DNA of 64,000 bases from an uncultured Bacilli bacterium (GCA_934085565.1 CAKOHG010000005.1:44482-108481), one strand, 5' to 3'; positions 7,992 through 17,317 are shown, counted from the first letter of the stretch. Notes: generated from the letters alone by a model not told the origin. Translations and numbers: made by a program.

Positions 7992-8242
7992 TGACCATAT
8001 TTTTGATAATACATCTGATATAACTTTTGAATTTTGATAAAGTTTTCTTCAGAATAACGATCTTTAAAACGATCAAAATTTAACAAATTGGGATTTCTTA
8101 AAATTTTATCCCAATTTTTTTTGACGAAAAGATACGTAAAATCAAGTTCTTCCTCACTCAAAGAAACATTATTTTTGATAGCAAAATTTAAGACATCTTC
8201 TTTTTTTAACCTTTCCATATAACGGGCTATTAAATTAAACAT
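7982..8242 (-). CDS. DUF2624 (YqfT-like) protein
   Basis: 86 residues from the ATG at 8242, which has AGGTGA 4 nt upstream; a longer reading to 8341 would add a hydrophobic stretch antisense to the next gene's start and is unlikely. The helical sequence LKKEDVLNFAIKNNVSLSEEE and the closing KIQKLYQMYYQKYG fit DUF2624, the B. subtilis YqfT family found next to nfo. It overlaps the 3' end of nfo by 10 bp in convergent orientation. Function is unknown. Confidence 0.65.
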   Translation of the reverse strand: MFNLIARYMERLKKEDVLNFAIKNNVSLSEEELDFTYLFVKKNWDKILRNPNLLNFDRFKDRYSEENFIKIQKLYQMYYQKYGHYL

Positions 8243-8303
8243 AACATCACCTAAAATATTGTATGAAAAAATAAAAAAAATTAATACTAATAAGGGTGAT
8301 AAC

Positions 8304-10187
8304 ATGAAAGTAAAATTATTATTAGTTGCTTTTTTCAGCATTTTTATTTTTCAAATTTACCAAATCAATCATGAAAATCACTTATATTATGAAACAAAAT
8401 TAAAAGAAAAAACAGAACGGATTATTTTAGGAGAAAGTCCTAAAAGAGGAAGAATTTTAGATGTCAATGGGAAAGTTCTTGTAGATAATAAAGAAGTTTA
8501 TAATATTTCTTATCATAAAAATTATAAAGCTACTATCAAAGATGAATTAGAGATAGCCCAAAAATTAAGTTCCTTTGTAGATACTTATTCTTTATCAACC
8601 ACTGATTTAAAAAACTATTATTTAGCTTTAAATAATAATGGCAGTGACTTAATCAGTAAAGATGAGAAAAAGCTTTATGATATGCATAAAATAAGTGGAG
8701 AAGAAATATCCCAAATGAAATGGGATCGTATTACCGATGAAATGATTAATTATGATGAAGAAAATAAAAAAACAGCCTACTTATTTCTAAAAATGCAAAA
8801 TGGATACAGTTATCAAGATAAAGTCCTTTTTAAAAATGTTCCACCAGAGTTTATAGAAAAGATAAATGCTTTAGAAATTTCTTCTTTATTTCAAACAATT
8901 TCTTATGAAAGAACTTATCCTTATGAAGAAACTTTGCTTTCAATTTTTGGAAGTGTAGGAAATATATCAAAAGAAAAACTAACAAGTTATTTAAAAAAAG
9001 GTTATGCTCTTTCAGATATAGTAGGAACAAGTGGTTTAGAAGAACAATATGAAGATATTTTAAAAGGAGAAAAAGGTGAATATTTCATCAATAGTGATAA
9101 TACTTTGACGGAGGTTAAAGAAAGTCAAAGTGGTAATGATATTACTTTAAATTTAGATATAGATGTTCAATTAGAACTAGAAAAAGTGATGAAAGAAGAA
9201 ATGTTAAAAGCCTCTAAAAGAAATTCGGCTAAATATTTTAATGAAGCCTATGCCATGGTAGGTAACCCCATGACTGGGGGAATTATTGCCCTTACTGGAT
9301 TAAAAAAAACAAATGATACTTTCACAGATATTACAATTACTGCTTTTACGTCTTCTTATGCGATGGGAAGTGTCGTTAAAGGAGCTTCAAATACAGTTGG
9401 CTATTTGTCTGGAGCAATAGAGGTCGGTAAAAAAATAAAAGATAGTTGTGTAAAACTTTATTCAGAGCCAAGTAAATGTTCTTATAAAAGATTAGGCTAT
9501 GTCGATGATATTACCGCTTTAAAAACATCTTCTAATTACTTTCAATTTCTAACGGCTATTTCCTCCACGGGGCAAAAATATCGTTACAACATGAAATTTG
9601 ATGTGACCGAAGAGGACTTTAAGCGTTATCGAGATACGTTTGCTTCTTATGGTTTAGGCGCTAAAACAAGTATTGATTATCCTTTAGAACAAACAGGAAT
9701 GAAAGGTACGAAAGTCGCGGGAGATTTACTTTTAAATTTAGCGATTGGTCAATATGACACTTATACTCCGATTAGTTTACTACAATATATCAATACGTTA
9801 GCTAACTATGGTAATCGTTATGCCTTAAGATTCAAAAAAGAAGATTACAATACTTTTTTAAATCAAATTGCTTTAGATGAAGCCTATTATAATCGTATCA
9901 CCGAAGGGCTTTACGAGGTTTTTCACGGAGGTACGGCTTCCAGTTATGTTAACAAAAATAAAAACGCAGTTGGTAAAACTGGGACAAGTGAAACCTTTTA
10001 TGATAGTGATAATGATGGGGTTGTAGATAAAGAAGTTATTAATTCTACGGTTGCCTTTTATTACCCTAGAGAAAGTCCTCGTTATAGTGTTGTTGTCGTT
10101 GCGCCTTTTCTAACCGATGATGGTAACTTTATGTATCCTTTTACCAAAAATGTAAGTTTACATATGACAAATTATTTATCTGTGTAA
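8304..10187 (+). CDS. Class B penicillin-binding protein (PBP2-like transpeptidase)
   Basis: 627 residues from the ATG at 8304 (GGGTGA 4 nt upstream). It has an N-terminal membrane anchor (about 1-18), a dimerisation/pedestal domain opening with RGRILDVNGKVL, and a transpeptidase domain carrying all three active-site motifs: S356-V-V-K359, S409-x-N411 and K558-T559-G560. It cross-links peptidoglycan outside the membrane. The pedestal is large for FtsI and resembles PbpA/PbpH-type elongation PBPs. SpoVD is an alternative, but no PASTA repeats follow. A short weak hairpin (GTCTAATAGAC) lies after the stop. Confidence 0.85.
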   Translation: MKVKLLLVAFFSIFIFQIYQINHENHLYYETKLKEKTERIILGESPKRGRILDVNGKVLVDNKEVYNISYHKNYKATIKDELEIAQKLSSFVDTYSLSTTDLKNYYLALNNNGSDLISKDEKKLYDMHKISGEEISQMKWDRITDEMINYDEENKKTAYLFLKMQNGYSYQDKVLFKNVPPEFIEKINALEISSLFQTISYERTYPYEETLLSIFGSVGNISKEKLTSYLKKGYALSDIVGTSGLEEQYEDILKGEKGEYFINSDNTLTEVKESQSGNDITLNLDIDVQLELEKVMKEEMLKASKRNSAKYFNEAYAMVGNPMTGGIIALTGLKKTNDTFTDITITAFTSSYAMGSVVKGASNTVGYLSGAIEVGKKIKDSCVKLYSEPSKCSYKRLGYVDDITALKTSSNYFQFLTAISSTGQKYRYNMKFDVTEEDFKRYRDTFASYGLGAKTSIDYPLEQTGMKGTKVAGDLLLNLAIGQYDTYTPISLLQYINTLANYGNRYALRFKKEDYNTFLNQIALDEAYYNRITEGLYEVFHGGTASSYVNKNKNAVGKTGTSETFYDSDNDGVVDKEVINSTVAFYYPRESPRYSVVVVAPFLTDDGNFMYPFTKNVSLHMTNYLSV

Positions 10188-10235
10188 AAAAGTGTCTAAT
10201 AGACGTCAAATGCTTAAAAAAATTGATTTTTTGCT

Positions 10236-10313
10236 CATAAAAAAAAGGAAATCCATGATTTTTCTGGAATATATAAGTAGAAGGTAAAATTACTTTCTAA
10301 GAAAGGATGACTT
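10236..10313 (+). promoter_or_regulatory. Conserved structured leader, copy 1
   Basis: The block 10236-10284 is identical at 45 of 49 positions to blocks at 17402 and 18393. It contains A8, an AAATC-NNN-GATTT inverted repeat with a variable 3-base loop, and TATATAAG (possible -10 box). Immediately after it TAGAAGGTAA (10278-10287) can pair with TTACTTTCTA (10290-10299), including one G-U pair. The ribosome-binding site AAAGGA follows 7 nt before the ATG at 10314. In the other copies the hairpin arms differ in length and sequence but pairing is kept. Confidence 0.6.
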
Positions 10314-10808
10314 ATGAAACAGGAAATTATGGATTTTTTATTGGCAAAAACGCCAGAAATTTATGAAAGAAAGCCCAATTTATTTAAAGAAAGTGAGAGC
10401 CATCGTGGCTGGTTTTCATGCCGAGCTTACTTTTTAGAACAAAATGATTTATTTTTAAATGAGGTTTTAAAAGAATTAGAGAAGGAGTATCCTGGTATTT
10501 ATGACAAAGAGGAGCTTTTTTATATGCAAAAATTATATCTTATGTATCCCAAAGAACCACCCGAGGACCTTTTGTGTTTATCATGGGAACATATCAAACT
10601 ATTATTAAATCTATGTGAGGAACAAAAAAGAAATTTTTATATAGAACTTTGTTTGCAAAAGAATTTGTCAGTAAAAGATTTAAAAAAATATTTATTAGAA
10701 GATTTATATGAAAAATGTCTTTTAGCTAATAAAGAAAGGAGAGTATATCAAAGAGATTACAGTAAAATAGATGAATTGATAGGTGTTTCTAAAATGGTAT
10801 GGAGTTAA
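10314..10808 (+). CDS. DUF1016 (YhcG) N-terminal-domain protein
   Basis: 164 residues. The segment LLCLSWEHIKLLLNLCEEQK and RNFYIELCLQKNLSVKDLKK (about 81-120) matches the DUF1016 N-terminal domain of YhcG-type proteins, which normally continue into a C-terminal PD-(D/E)XK nuclease domain of about 150 residues. That nuclease half is absent here: the frame stops and is followed at once by the two-component system promoter. It is therefore a stand-alone or truncated form. The leader is shared with the Rpn-family genes at 17.5 and 18.5 kb. Function is unknown; a selfish nuclease remnant is the simplest reading. Confidence 0.55.
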   Translation: MKQEIMDFLLAKTPEIYERKPNLFKESESHRGWFSCRAYFLEQNDLFLNEVLKELEKEYPGIYDKEELFYMQKLYLMYPKEPPEDLLCLSWEHIKLLLNLCEEQKRNFYIELCLQKNLSVKDLKKYLLEDLYEKCLLANKERRVYQRDYSKIDELIGVSKMVWS

Positions 10809-10881
10809 AAAAATTCATTTATTCATCACAATTTTGTTATAATATAGTAAATCAAGTGGATTAAAAGAAAGAAGGTTTGCT

Positions 10882-11544
10882 ATGAAAATTTTAGTAGTTG
10901 ATGATGAAGCCTTAATCCGTAATGTGGTTAAAGAATATTTAGAAGCTGAACATTTTAAAGTGGATGAAGCAGGTGATGGCGATGAAGCTATAAAACTTGT
11001 TAATAATAACGACTATGATTTAATCGTTTTAGATATCATGATGCCTAAAAAAGATGGCTTTCAAACTATGAAAGAAATAAAAAAGATGAAAAACATTCCC
11101 GTTATTATGCTTTCAGCTCGACAAGAAGAATTTGACAAACTAATTGGTTTTGATTTAGGAATTGATGATTATGTCACCAAACCATTTAGTCCTAAAGAAC
11201 TTGTTGCTAGAGTAAAAGCTATTACCAAACGTTATCATAATGAAGAAGCTAAAATGGTTTTTGGTTCTTTAGTTTTAGATGATAAAGCTCATGAAGTAAG
11301 AATTGATGATAAACTAGTGACTTTAACTCCAAAAGAATATGACTTATTAAAATGCTTTTTAACGAATCATCATATAGCTCTTTCACGTGAACAACTTTTA
11401 ACAAACATCTGGGGTTATGATTTTTATGGAGACGATAGAACAGTAGATACGCATGTTAAAACACTAAGACAACACTTGGGAAAATATGGAAAATATATTA
11501 AAACTATTCGTAAGGTAGGGTATAAATTTGAATACGAAGACTAA
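10882..11544 (+). CDS. OmpR/PhoB-family response regulator
   Basis: 220 residues. The receiver domain (1-115) has the acidic pair D7/D8, phospho-acceptor D51 (IVLDIMMPKKDG), the conserved Ser in IMLSAR and Lys in VTKPF. A winged-helix DNA-binding domain (about 125-218) carries the typical TLTPKEYDLL, LSREQLL, RTVDTHVKTLRQHL and IRKVGYKF. Its kinase gene overlaps it by 17 bp downstream. A TATAAT lies about 40 bp upstream of the start, with AAGG 6-8 nt before the ATG. The stimulus cannot be deduced from sequence. Confidence 0.95.
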   Translation: MKILVVDDEALIRNVVKEYLEAEHFKVDEAGDGDEAIKLVNNNDYDLIVLDIMMPKKDGFQTMKEIKKMKNIPVIMLSARQEEFDKLIGFDLGIDDYVTKPFSPKELVARVKAITKRYHNEEAKMVFGSLVLDDKAHEVRIDDKLVTLTPKEYDLLKCFLTNHHIALSREQLLTNIWGYDFYGDDRTVDTHVKTLRQHLGKYGKYIKTIRKVGYKFEYED

Positions 11545-12913
11545 AAAACAAAGTTTTCATCATAAAACCCTTGTTTATTTTATTACCTTTAGTGTTACCA
11601 TTCTATTATTACTATGGTTATTTCAAGTTTTCTATCTTAAATATGCGTATCAAAATTATCAAGTTCAAAATTTAAAACAATTAGCAACCATTATTAAAAA
11701 AACAAGTGAGGAAAATTTAAATGCTACTTTAGAAAAAGTAGCTTATAAAAATGAATTATGTATTGAGTACTATGATGGATTAAACAACATTCAATATAAT
11801 ACTTTAAAAGTTGGATGTGCTCTTGGTAAAAACAATCAAAGTATTTTAAATATTGAAAAAGAATTTATTAATTCCAATGAGTCTATGACATCTTATAATC
11901 TTTTGAATGATGAATATGAAACAAGAGCGTATCTTTATGGTATTAAGTTAAATAGTGGTTATGTTTTCTTATATAATACCTTGGAAGATTTAAGTGTTTC
12001 AAATCGTATTTTACGTAATCAACTTATTTATTTAACTATTATCGCTATCATTTTTGCCTGCTTTATCGCATACTTTTTATCCCAAAAATTAACAGGACCT
12101 ATTTTAGATATTACTAAGCGAGCTAAGAAACTAGGTTCAGGAGAAACGATTACTTTTCCTAAGTATGATTTAGAAGAAGTAGATGAGCTTGCCCGTGTAC
12201 TAGAAGAATCTGGAAGAGATATTGAAAAAAATGATGAACTTAGAAGAGACTTAATGGCTAATGTTTCCCACGATTTAAAGACTCCTTTAACAATGATAAA
12301 AGCTTATGCAGAAATGGTTAGAGACATGAGCTATCAAAATGATGAAAAAAGAATTATGCATTGCAATATCATCATGGATGAAGTGGACCGTTTAAATTTA
12401 CTTGTCAATGATATACTTGCCTTATCTAAATTTGAAGCTAACGCGGAAGAAATTAAATGGGAATCTTTTGATTTAGTAGGCGAAGTAAAAACTATTGTCA
12501 ATCGTTATCAAATCATTAAAGAAACCGAAGACTATCATATTATTTTAAATGCTCCGTCTAAAGCGATGGTAAAAGCAGATAAACAAAAGTTAAATCAAGT
12601 CATTTATAACCTTATTAATAATGCCATTAATTATACGGGTAAAGATAAAACCGTTACTATAAACATAAAAAAAGAAAAAGATAGTTATTTAGTGCAAATA
12701 GAAGATACTGGTAAAGGTATTAAGGAAGAAGAAATTCCTTTTATTTGGAACAAATATTATAAAAATGAAAAAAATCATCAACGAAATGTAGTAGGAACGG
12801 GTCTTGGGTTATCTATTGTTAAAAAAATTTTAGAAGGACATCAATTTAAGTATGGGGTAGAGTCAACCAAAAATAAAGGAACCATTTTTTACTTTTATGT
12901 AAAAAAAGCTTAA
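11528..12913 (+). CDS. Sensor histidine kinase of the adjacent response regulator
   Basis: 461 residues from a TTG start inside the 3' end of the regulator gene (AAGGTAGGG upstream). Two membrane helices (about 13-35 and 163-185) flank an extracellular sensor region of about 125 residues. A HAMP linker, the phospho-accepting H248 in NVSHDLKTPLTMIKAYAEMV, the N box NLINNAINYTG, the G1 box DTGKGI and the G2 box GTGLGLSIVKKIL follow. It belongs to the HisKA/HATPase_c (PhoR/YycG-like) group. The sensor region has no recognised domain. Confidence 0.93.
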   Translation: MNTKTKKQSFHHKTLVYFITFSVTILLLLWLFQVFYLKYAYQNYQVQNLKQLATIIKKTSEENLNATLEKVAYKNELCIEYYDGLNNIQYNTLKVGCALGKNNQSILNIEKEFINSNESMTSYNLLNDEYETRAYLYGIKLNSGYVFLYNTLEDLSVSNRILRNQLIYLTIIAIIFACFIAYFLSQKLTGPILDITKRAKKLGSGETITFPKYDLEEVDELARVLEESGRDIEKNDELRRDLMANVSHDLKTPLTMIKAYAEMVRDMSYQNDEKRIMHCNIIMDEVDRLNLLVNDILALSKFEANAEEIKWESFDLVGEVKTIVNRYQIIKETEDYHIILNAPSKAMVKADKQKLNQVIYNLINNAINYTGKDKTVTINIKKEKDSYLVQIEDTGKGIKEEEIPFIWNKYYKNEKNHQRNVVGTGLGLSIVKKILEGHQFKYGVESTKNKGTIFYFYVKKA

Positions 12914-13084
12914 TTTTTTCTTTTATTCACTTCTTCTTCACACAATTTTCATAAATGACGAGTAATATGTTAGACATGAAAGGAGAAGTGATACAGAAGA
13001 TACGATCCATATATTTTGAAAAAAATATATAAAAAAAACTCTATACAATATAAATAACATATAAACTCAAACTCACACTTTATG

Positions 13085-13120
13085 GGAAAGGACGACCTTT
13101 TTAAATGTCCTTTCCTTTTT
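13085..13120 (+). terminator. Strong terminator 170 nt after the histidine kinase
   Basis: GGAAAGGAC (13085-13093) pairs with GTCCTTTCC (13107-13115), followed by five T. The distance from the kinase stop leaves a 170-nt AT-rich 3' region with no clear gene. Confidence 0.75.
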
Positions 13121-13143
13121 AAATATCAAAAAAGAGGAAATTT

Positions 13144-13344
13144 TTATTCCTCTTTTTCTGTTGGTGATTTTGTTTTCCAAGTCGTTTCACCACACGTGGT
13201 ACAAACATAAGGTACCAAAATATCTTTATCGGTCTCGTAATCTTGTTTGGTTAAGTCTACACATAGTAAACCTGTTTCCTTATCAATATAAGCTCGACCT
13301 TCTACTGTTTTACAAGAACAGTCACTGCAATTATTATTTTTCAT
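13144..13344 (-). CDS. Small cysteine-rich (zinc-ribbon-like) protein
   Basis: 66 residues from the ATG at 13344, which has GGGAGGG 5 nt upstream. It has an N-terminal CSDCSC cluster (residues 6-11) and a C-terminal CTTCG pair, giving CxxC motifs that could hold zinc. No defined family is recognised. It is monocistronic and lies head-to-head with dusB, 74 bp away. Confidence 0.65.
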   Translation of the reverse strand: MKNNNCSDCSCKTVEGRAYIDKETGLLCVDLTKQDYETDKDILVPYVCTTCGETTWKTKSPTEKEE

Positions 13345-13418
13345 AATTTCCCTCCCAAGCTTTATTGTAACCAAAAATTTTGATATAATACCTTTACTTA
13401 CAAAAGAGGTGAGATTTT

Positions 13419-14405
13419 ATGCAAGGATTTTATATTGGTAATGTTTTTATAAAAAATCCTCTTGTTTTAGCTCCTATGGCAGGGTATTCTAATACGAGTT
13501 TCCGAAAGATTATTAAAGAAATGGGTGCAGGTCTTTTATATGCGGAAATGGTTAGTGATAAAGCTTTAGTTTATCAAAATGAAAAAACTTTTGACCTTTT
13601 AAAAATGAGTGAAGAAGAAAGACCGATTGCTCAGCAAATATTTGGAAGTGATGTAGAGACTTTTGTTAAAGCGGCTTTAATCGTTGAAGAAAAAATGCAC
13701 CCGGATATTATAGATATCAATATGGGATGTCCTGTACCTAAAGTAGCTTTATCTTGTCAGGCGGGGAGTGCTCTTTTAAAAAATCCTGAAAAAATAAAAA
13801 CTATTGTTTCTAGTGTAGTTCAAGCTGTTAAAGTTCCAGTCACGGTAAAGATTCGTCTAGGTTGGGACGAAAATAGTATTAACTGTGTTGAAGTCGCCAA
13901 AATAATTGAAGAAGCAGGAGCTAGTGCCATTACTCTTCATGCCAGAACCAGAGCACAAGGTTACAGTGGACAAGCTAGATGGGAATATATAAAAAAAGTA
14001 AAAGATGCTGTTTCTATCCCAGTCATTGGCAATGGTGATGTAAAGACTCCTATGGACGCTTATAATATGCTAAAAGAAACTGGCTGTGATGGAGTAATGA
14101 TTGGTCGAGGGCTTCTTGGTAATCCTTGGCTTATGAGAGAATGTTTATATTATTTAGAAAATCAAACTCTTTTACCACCACCTACTTATGAAGAAAAAAT
14201 TGCCATGATGAAAAGACATTTTCAAGTTTTAAAAGAAGACAAGTGTTTAAAACTTGCCATGCTTGAAATTCGTTCTAATATACTATTTTATTTAAAAGGA
14301 ATGCCAGATAATAAAGAAATTAAAAAGCTTATTTGTGAGTGTAAAACAGAAGATGAAATCATGAAAGTTTTAGATGATTACGAGAAAATATTAAAAGAGG
14401 CTTAA
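13419..14405 (+). CDS. dusB: tRNA-dihydrouridine synthase (DusB family)
   Basis: 328 residues, TIM-barrel flavoenzyme reducing uridine to dihydrouridine in tRNA D-loops. Key signatures: LAPMAGYSNTSFR (about 17-29), EMVSDKAL, QIFGSD, DINMGCPVPKVA (about 99-110, with the catalytic Cys), the FMN-binding VKIRLGWD, ITLHARTRAQGYSG, VIGNGDV and GVMIGRGLLGNPWL. The NMGCPVPKV form and length fit DusB/Dus1. Its end overlaps the convergent 14391 gene by 15 bp. Confidence 0.93.
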   Translation: MQGFYIGNVFIKNPLVLAPMAGYSNTSFRKIIKEMGAGLLYAEMVSDKALVYQNEKTFDLLKMSEEERPIAQQIFGSDVETFVKAALIVEEKMHPDIIDINMGCPVPKVALSCQAGSALLKNPEKIKTIVSSVVQAVKVPVTVKIRLGWDENSINCVEVAKIIEEAGASAITLHARTRAQGYSGQARWEYIKKVKDAVSIPVIGNGDVKTPMDAYNMLKETGCDGVMIGRGLLGNPWLMRECLYYLENQTLLPPPTYEEKIAMMKRHFQVLKEDKCLKLAMLEIRSNILFYLKGMPDNKEIKKLICECKTEDEIMKVLDDYEKILKEA

Positions 14406-14870
14406 AAACGCTAATAATAAGAAAAGGATACTAATTGTGTATTTCTTTTTTTTTAATTTCAAAGGCGTTTTAAAACCTATCATAAAAAATAAAAAAGTAA
14501 TACTTGTAAAGATAAAGCTTAAATACAACGGATGATTTTGACCTAAGAAAGTAGAGGCTACTAATAAACCATCTAATGAATTGATAAAAAAAAGCAGAAA
14601 TAACTTTCTAAGAGAAATATTTTGATAAATATTATTATTTTCTTTATAGGCTAATATGGCTAAAAGAAGAAATAAATGAAATTGAATTTTTAAATCATGA
14701 AAAGGCCAAGTTATTTTAGAAAATAAAAACAAAAAAGCATCATAAAGTATAAATAAAAATAGAGGTAAACATAATAACTTGCCCATACTTAATTTCTTTT
14801 GCTCAATCTTTAAAGAAAGTCCAATAATAAAACAATCAATACTTGTTAATATCGCTGCGAAAAAAAGCAT
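14391..14870 (-). CDS. MntP/YtaF-like integral membrane protein
   Basis: 159 residues with about five or six hydrophobic helices. Two internally similar Asp-containing motifs, TSIDCFIIGLSL (about 9-20) and NSLDGLLVAST (about 91-101), sit in membrane helices; this duplicated D-x-F/L-x-x-G pattern is typical of the MntP/YtaF superfamily (manganese exporter and sporulation membrane protein YtaF). It is shorter than typical members (about 190-210), so it is divergent. AGGTGG precedes the ATG at 14870. The sequence does not decide between metal export and a sporulation role. Confidence 0.55.
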   Translation of the reverse strand: MLFFAAILTSIDCFIIGLSLKIEQKKLSMGKLLCLPLFLFILYDAFLFLFSKITWPFHDLKIQFHLFLLLAILAYKENNNIYQNISLRKLFLLFFINSLDGLLVASTFLGQNHPLYLSFIFTSITFLFFMIGFKTPLKLKKKKYTISILFLLLAFLSLF

Positions 14871-14954
14871 AAGACCACCTATGGTATCTTATGCTTAAAT
14901 AAAAAGTAGAGATAGGCACAAAAAAACAAACCCTAAGGTTTGTAATTTACTAAA

Positions 14955-15030
14955 TGGCGCTCGATGTAGGACTCGAACCTACGACCTAACGGTTAACAGC
15001 CGTGCGCTCTACCGACTGAGCTAATCGAGC
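14955..15030 (-). tRNA. tRNA-Asn (anticodon GTT)
   Basis: The minus strand folds into a full cloverleaf: acceptor GCTCGAT/ATCGAGC, D stem GCTC/GAGC, anticodon loop CTGTTAA (GTT), T arm GTAGG-TTCGAGT-CCTAC, discriminator G and an encoded CCA (14955-14957). The outer pair of the anticodon stem (C-U) is mismatched. Confidence 0.95.
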
Positions 15031-15094
15031 AGTACAAATAGATTATATATCACTTTATTTAGATTTGTCAATAATAAAATGATAAAATTTAAAA

Positions 15095-15171
15095 TGGGGC
15101 GAAATAAGGGGGTCGAACCCTTGCATGCCGGAGCCACAATCCGGTGTGTTAACCACTTCACCAATTCCGCC
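15095..15171 (-). tRNA. tRNA-His (anticodon GTG)
   Basis: The minus strand folds as a cloverleaf with anticodon loop TTGTGGC (GTG), anticodon stem CCGGA/TCCGG, T arm AAGGG-TTCGACC-CCCTT and an encoded CCA (15095-15097). The extra G at -1 opposite C73, diagnostic of tRNA-His, is present. Confidence 0.95.
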
Positions 15172-15339
15172 ATATGAATAGTATTTTAGCAAAAAAAATA
15201 TTGTTTTTCAAGTAGGATATGTTAATTATTAATATTTTTCTCTCTGTTTATGTATTTCATTAATAAAAATATGCTTTTTATAAAATAATTAAATGGTACT
15301 AGACAAAATATAAAAAAATATTATAATAATTATATAATT

Positions 15340-15536
15340 TATTGCTTGGAAGAGTACATTTAATCATTTTATTAGAGACTTTGAGGTTGGTGAAATCAAA
15401 GAAAATGATATATGGAAAGACACCAGCATAAAAATAAAACGTATTTCTTGCGTTAAAAGAAAAAGTGCATAGACTCTATGAATTAAGGTGGTACCGCGGG
15501 TTTTACTCGTCCTTAAGTTTTGTAGAGTCTTTTTAT
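15340..15536 (+). promoter_or_regulatory. T-box riboswitch controlling aspS
   Basis: The hallmark T-box core AAGGTGGTACCGCG (about 15484-15497) sits in the antiterminator region. The competing terminator is formed by AGACTCT (15471-15477) and AGAGTCT (15524-15530) followed by T5. A plausible Stem I lies at about 15384-15427 and contains GAC (15419-15421), an Asp codon suited to the downstream gene, as specifier. Uncharged tRNA-Asp would stabilise the antiterminator and turn on aspS. The specifier assignment is inference. Confidence 0.92.
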
Positions 15537-15549
15537 ATTAGGAGGATTT

Positions 15550-17298
15550 ATGAAAAAATTATGGAATAATGAAATTACTAAAGAAATGTTAAATGAAAAA
15601 GTAACCGTTTATGGTTGGGTTCAAAAAAAGAGAAATTTAGGAGGACTCATCTTTATTGATTTAAGAGATAGAAGTGGTCTTGTCCAACTTGTTTTAAATC
15701 CTGATAATCAAAATTATGAAACAGCTGAACAAGTGAAAAATGAATATGTTTTAAAAGTAGAAGGTACCGTTACTTTAAGAGAACAACCAAATAAAGAGAT
15801 TAAATCTGGAGAAATTGAAATTGATGTTGAAAACCTAGAAATATTAAATAATGCTAGTGAATTACCATTTCAAATTACGGATGATACGAATGCTTTAGAA
15901 GATACTCGCCTTAAATATCGTTATTTAGATATTCGTCGTGATGAAATTAAAAATAAACTAATTACACGTAGTAAAATCATGATGGCTATTCGTAAGTTTT
16001 TAACTAATAATGATTTTATTGAAGTGGAGACACCTGTTTTATGTAAATCTACTCCAGAAGGAGCAAGAGATTACTTAGTACCTAGCAGAGTTAATGAGGG
16101 AAAATTTTATGCTTTACCTCAAAGTCCCCAATTATTTAAACAACTTTTGATGGTTGGTGGTATTGAAAGATATTTTCAAATTGCAAAATGCTTCCGTGAC
16201 GAAGATTTAAGAGCAGATAGACAACCAGAGTTTACACAAGTGGATATGGAAATGAGCTTTGTCAGTGAAGAAGATATTATGTCTATGACTGAAAATTTGA
16301 TTGCTTCTGTTTTTAAAGAAATAAAAGGTATTGATATTGCCTTACCACTCCAAAGAATGAAATGGACAGACGCTATGAAATATTATGGCTCTGATAAACC
16401 AGATTTACGTTATGACATGAAAATCGAAGAAATTAAAGAATGTTTTAAGGATACTACGATTGAGTTTTTACAAAAAGCTTATCAAAACAATGAAAATATC
16501 GATGCGATTGTAGCGAAAAATGCTACCGAACATTATTCTCGTAAAGAAATTGATAAGTGTACAGAATTTGTAAAACAAAGAGGAGCCAGTGGTTTAATCT
16601 ATTTAAAATATGATGAAGAGCTTACTGGTAGCATTGCTAAAAATTTAACCGAAGAAGAGAAAAAGACTATCATTTCGAGACTTTCTTTAGAAAAAGGAGA
16701 TGTTGTCTTTATTGTTGTCGGTAATAAAATGAAAACTGTTTTAGGTGCTTTAAGATGTAAAGTAGCAAATGATTTAAATATTATTGATAAAAATATTTAT
16801 CGTCTTCTTTGGGTAGTAGATTTTCCAACTTTTGAATATAGTGAAGAAGAACAACGTTTTGTTGCCTGTCATCATCCTTTTACGGCACCAAAAGATGAAG
16901 ATGTGGATAAGTTAATTAATGATAAAGAAAATTGTTATTCTAAAGCTTATGATATTGTTATCAACGGTTATGAAGCCGGGGGAGGTTCTATTCGTATTCA
17001 TGATTCAAAAATTCAAGAAAAAATGTTTGAAGCTCTTGAATTAACAGAAGAAGATATTCAAAATAAATTTGGCTTCTTTGTGAATGCTTTAAAATATGGA
17101 ACTCCTCCTCATGGTGGTTTAGCTATCGGTCTTGATAGACTTACTATGCTTCTTACAAATACAGAAAATATTCGTGATGTTATTGCTTTTCCAAAAACAG
17201 CCAGCGCTTCTGATTTAATGAGTGAGTGTCCGAATATAGTGGATCAAAAACAATTAGACGATTTACATATTGCATTAAAAACAAAAGAACAACGTTAA
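15550..17298 (+). CDS. aspS: Aspartyl-tRNA synthetase
   Basis: 582 residues, normal for bacterial AspRS. An N-terminal OB-fold anticodon-binding domain (about 1-105; VTVYGWVQKKRNLGG) is followed by the class II catalytic domain: motif 1 near FIEVETPVLCKSTPEGARD, motif 2 FRDEDLRADRQPEFTQ (about 217-232), the bacterial GAD insertion (about 285-400) and motif 3 GLAIGLDRLTMLL. It charges tRNA-Asp. AGGAGG lies 4 nt upstream. Expression is controlled by the T-box. Confidence 0.97.
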   Translation: MKKLWNNEITKEMLNEKVTVYGWVQKKRNLGGLIFIDLRDRSGLVQLVLNPDNQNYETAEQVKNEYVLKVEGTVTLREQPNKEIKSGEIEIDVENLEILNNASELPFQITDDTNALEDTRLKYRYLDIRRDEIKNKLITRSKIMMAIRKFLTNNDFIEVETPVLCKSTPEGARDYLVPSRVNEGKFYALPQSPQLFKQLLMVGGIERYFQIAKCFRDEDLRADRQPEFTQVDMEMSFVSEEDIMSMTENLIASVFKEIKGIDIALPLQRMKWTDAMKYYGSDKPDLRYDMKIEEIKECFKDTTIEFLQKAYQNNENIDAIVAKNATEHYSRKEIDKCTEFVKQRGASGLIYLKYDEELTGSIAKNLTEEEKKTIISRLSLEKGDVVFIVVGNKMKTVLGALRCKVANDLNIIDKNIYRLLWVVDFPTFEYSEEEQRFVACHHPFTAPKDEDVDKLINDKENCYSKAYDIVINGYEAGGGSIRIHDSKIQEKMFEALELTEEDIQNKFGFFVNALKYGTPPHGGLAIGLDRLTMLLTNTENIRDVIAFPKTASASDLMSECPNIVDQKQLDDLHIALKTKEQR

Positions 17299-17317
17299 AA
17301 AAAGACGTTGTTTTTTT
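17288..17317 (+). terminator. Terminator of aspS
   Basis: AACAACGT (17288-17295) pairs with ACGTTGTT (17305-17312) and is followed by T7; the 5' arm contains the last codons of aspS. Confidence 0.85.

Noticed and set aside
12914..13143. Possible 15-codon peptide (ATG near 12975) or small RNA before the 13085 terminator
   Set aside because: A purine-rich ribosome-binding-like stretch exists but it overlaps the short frame itself, and no promoter is convincing. Recorded only as a 3' region.
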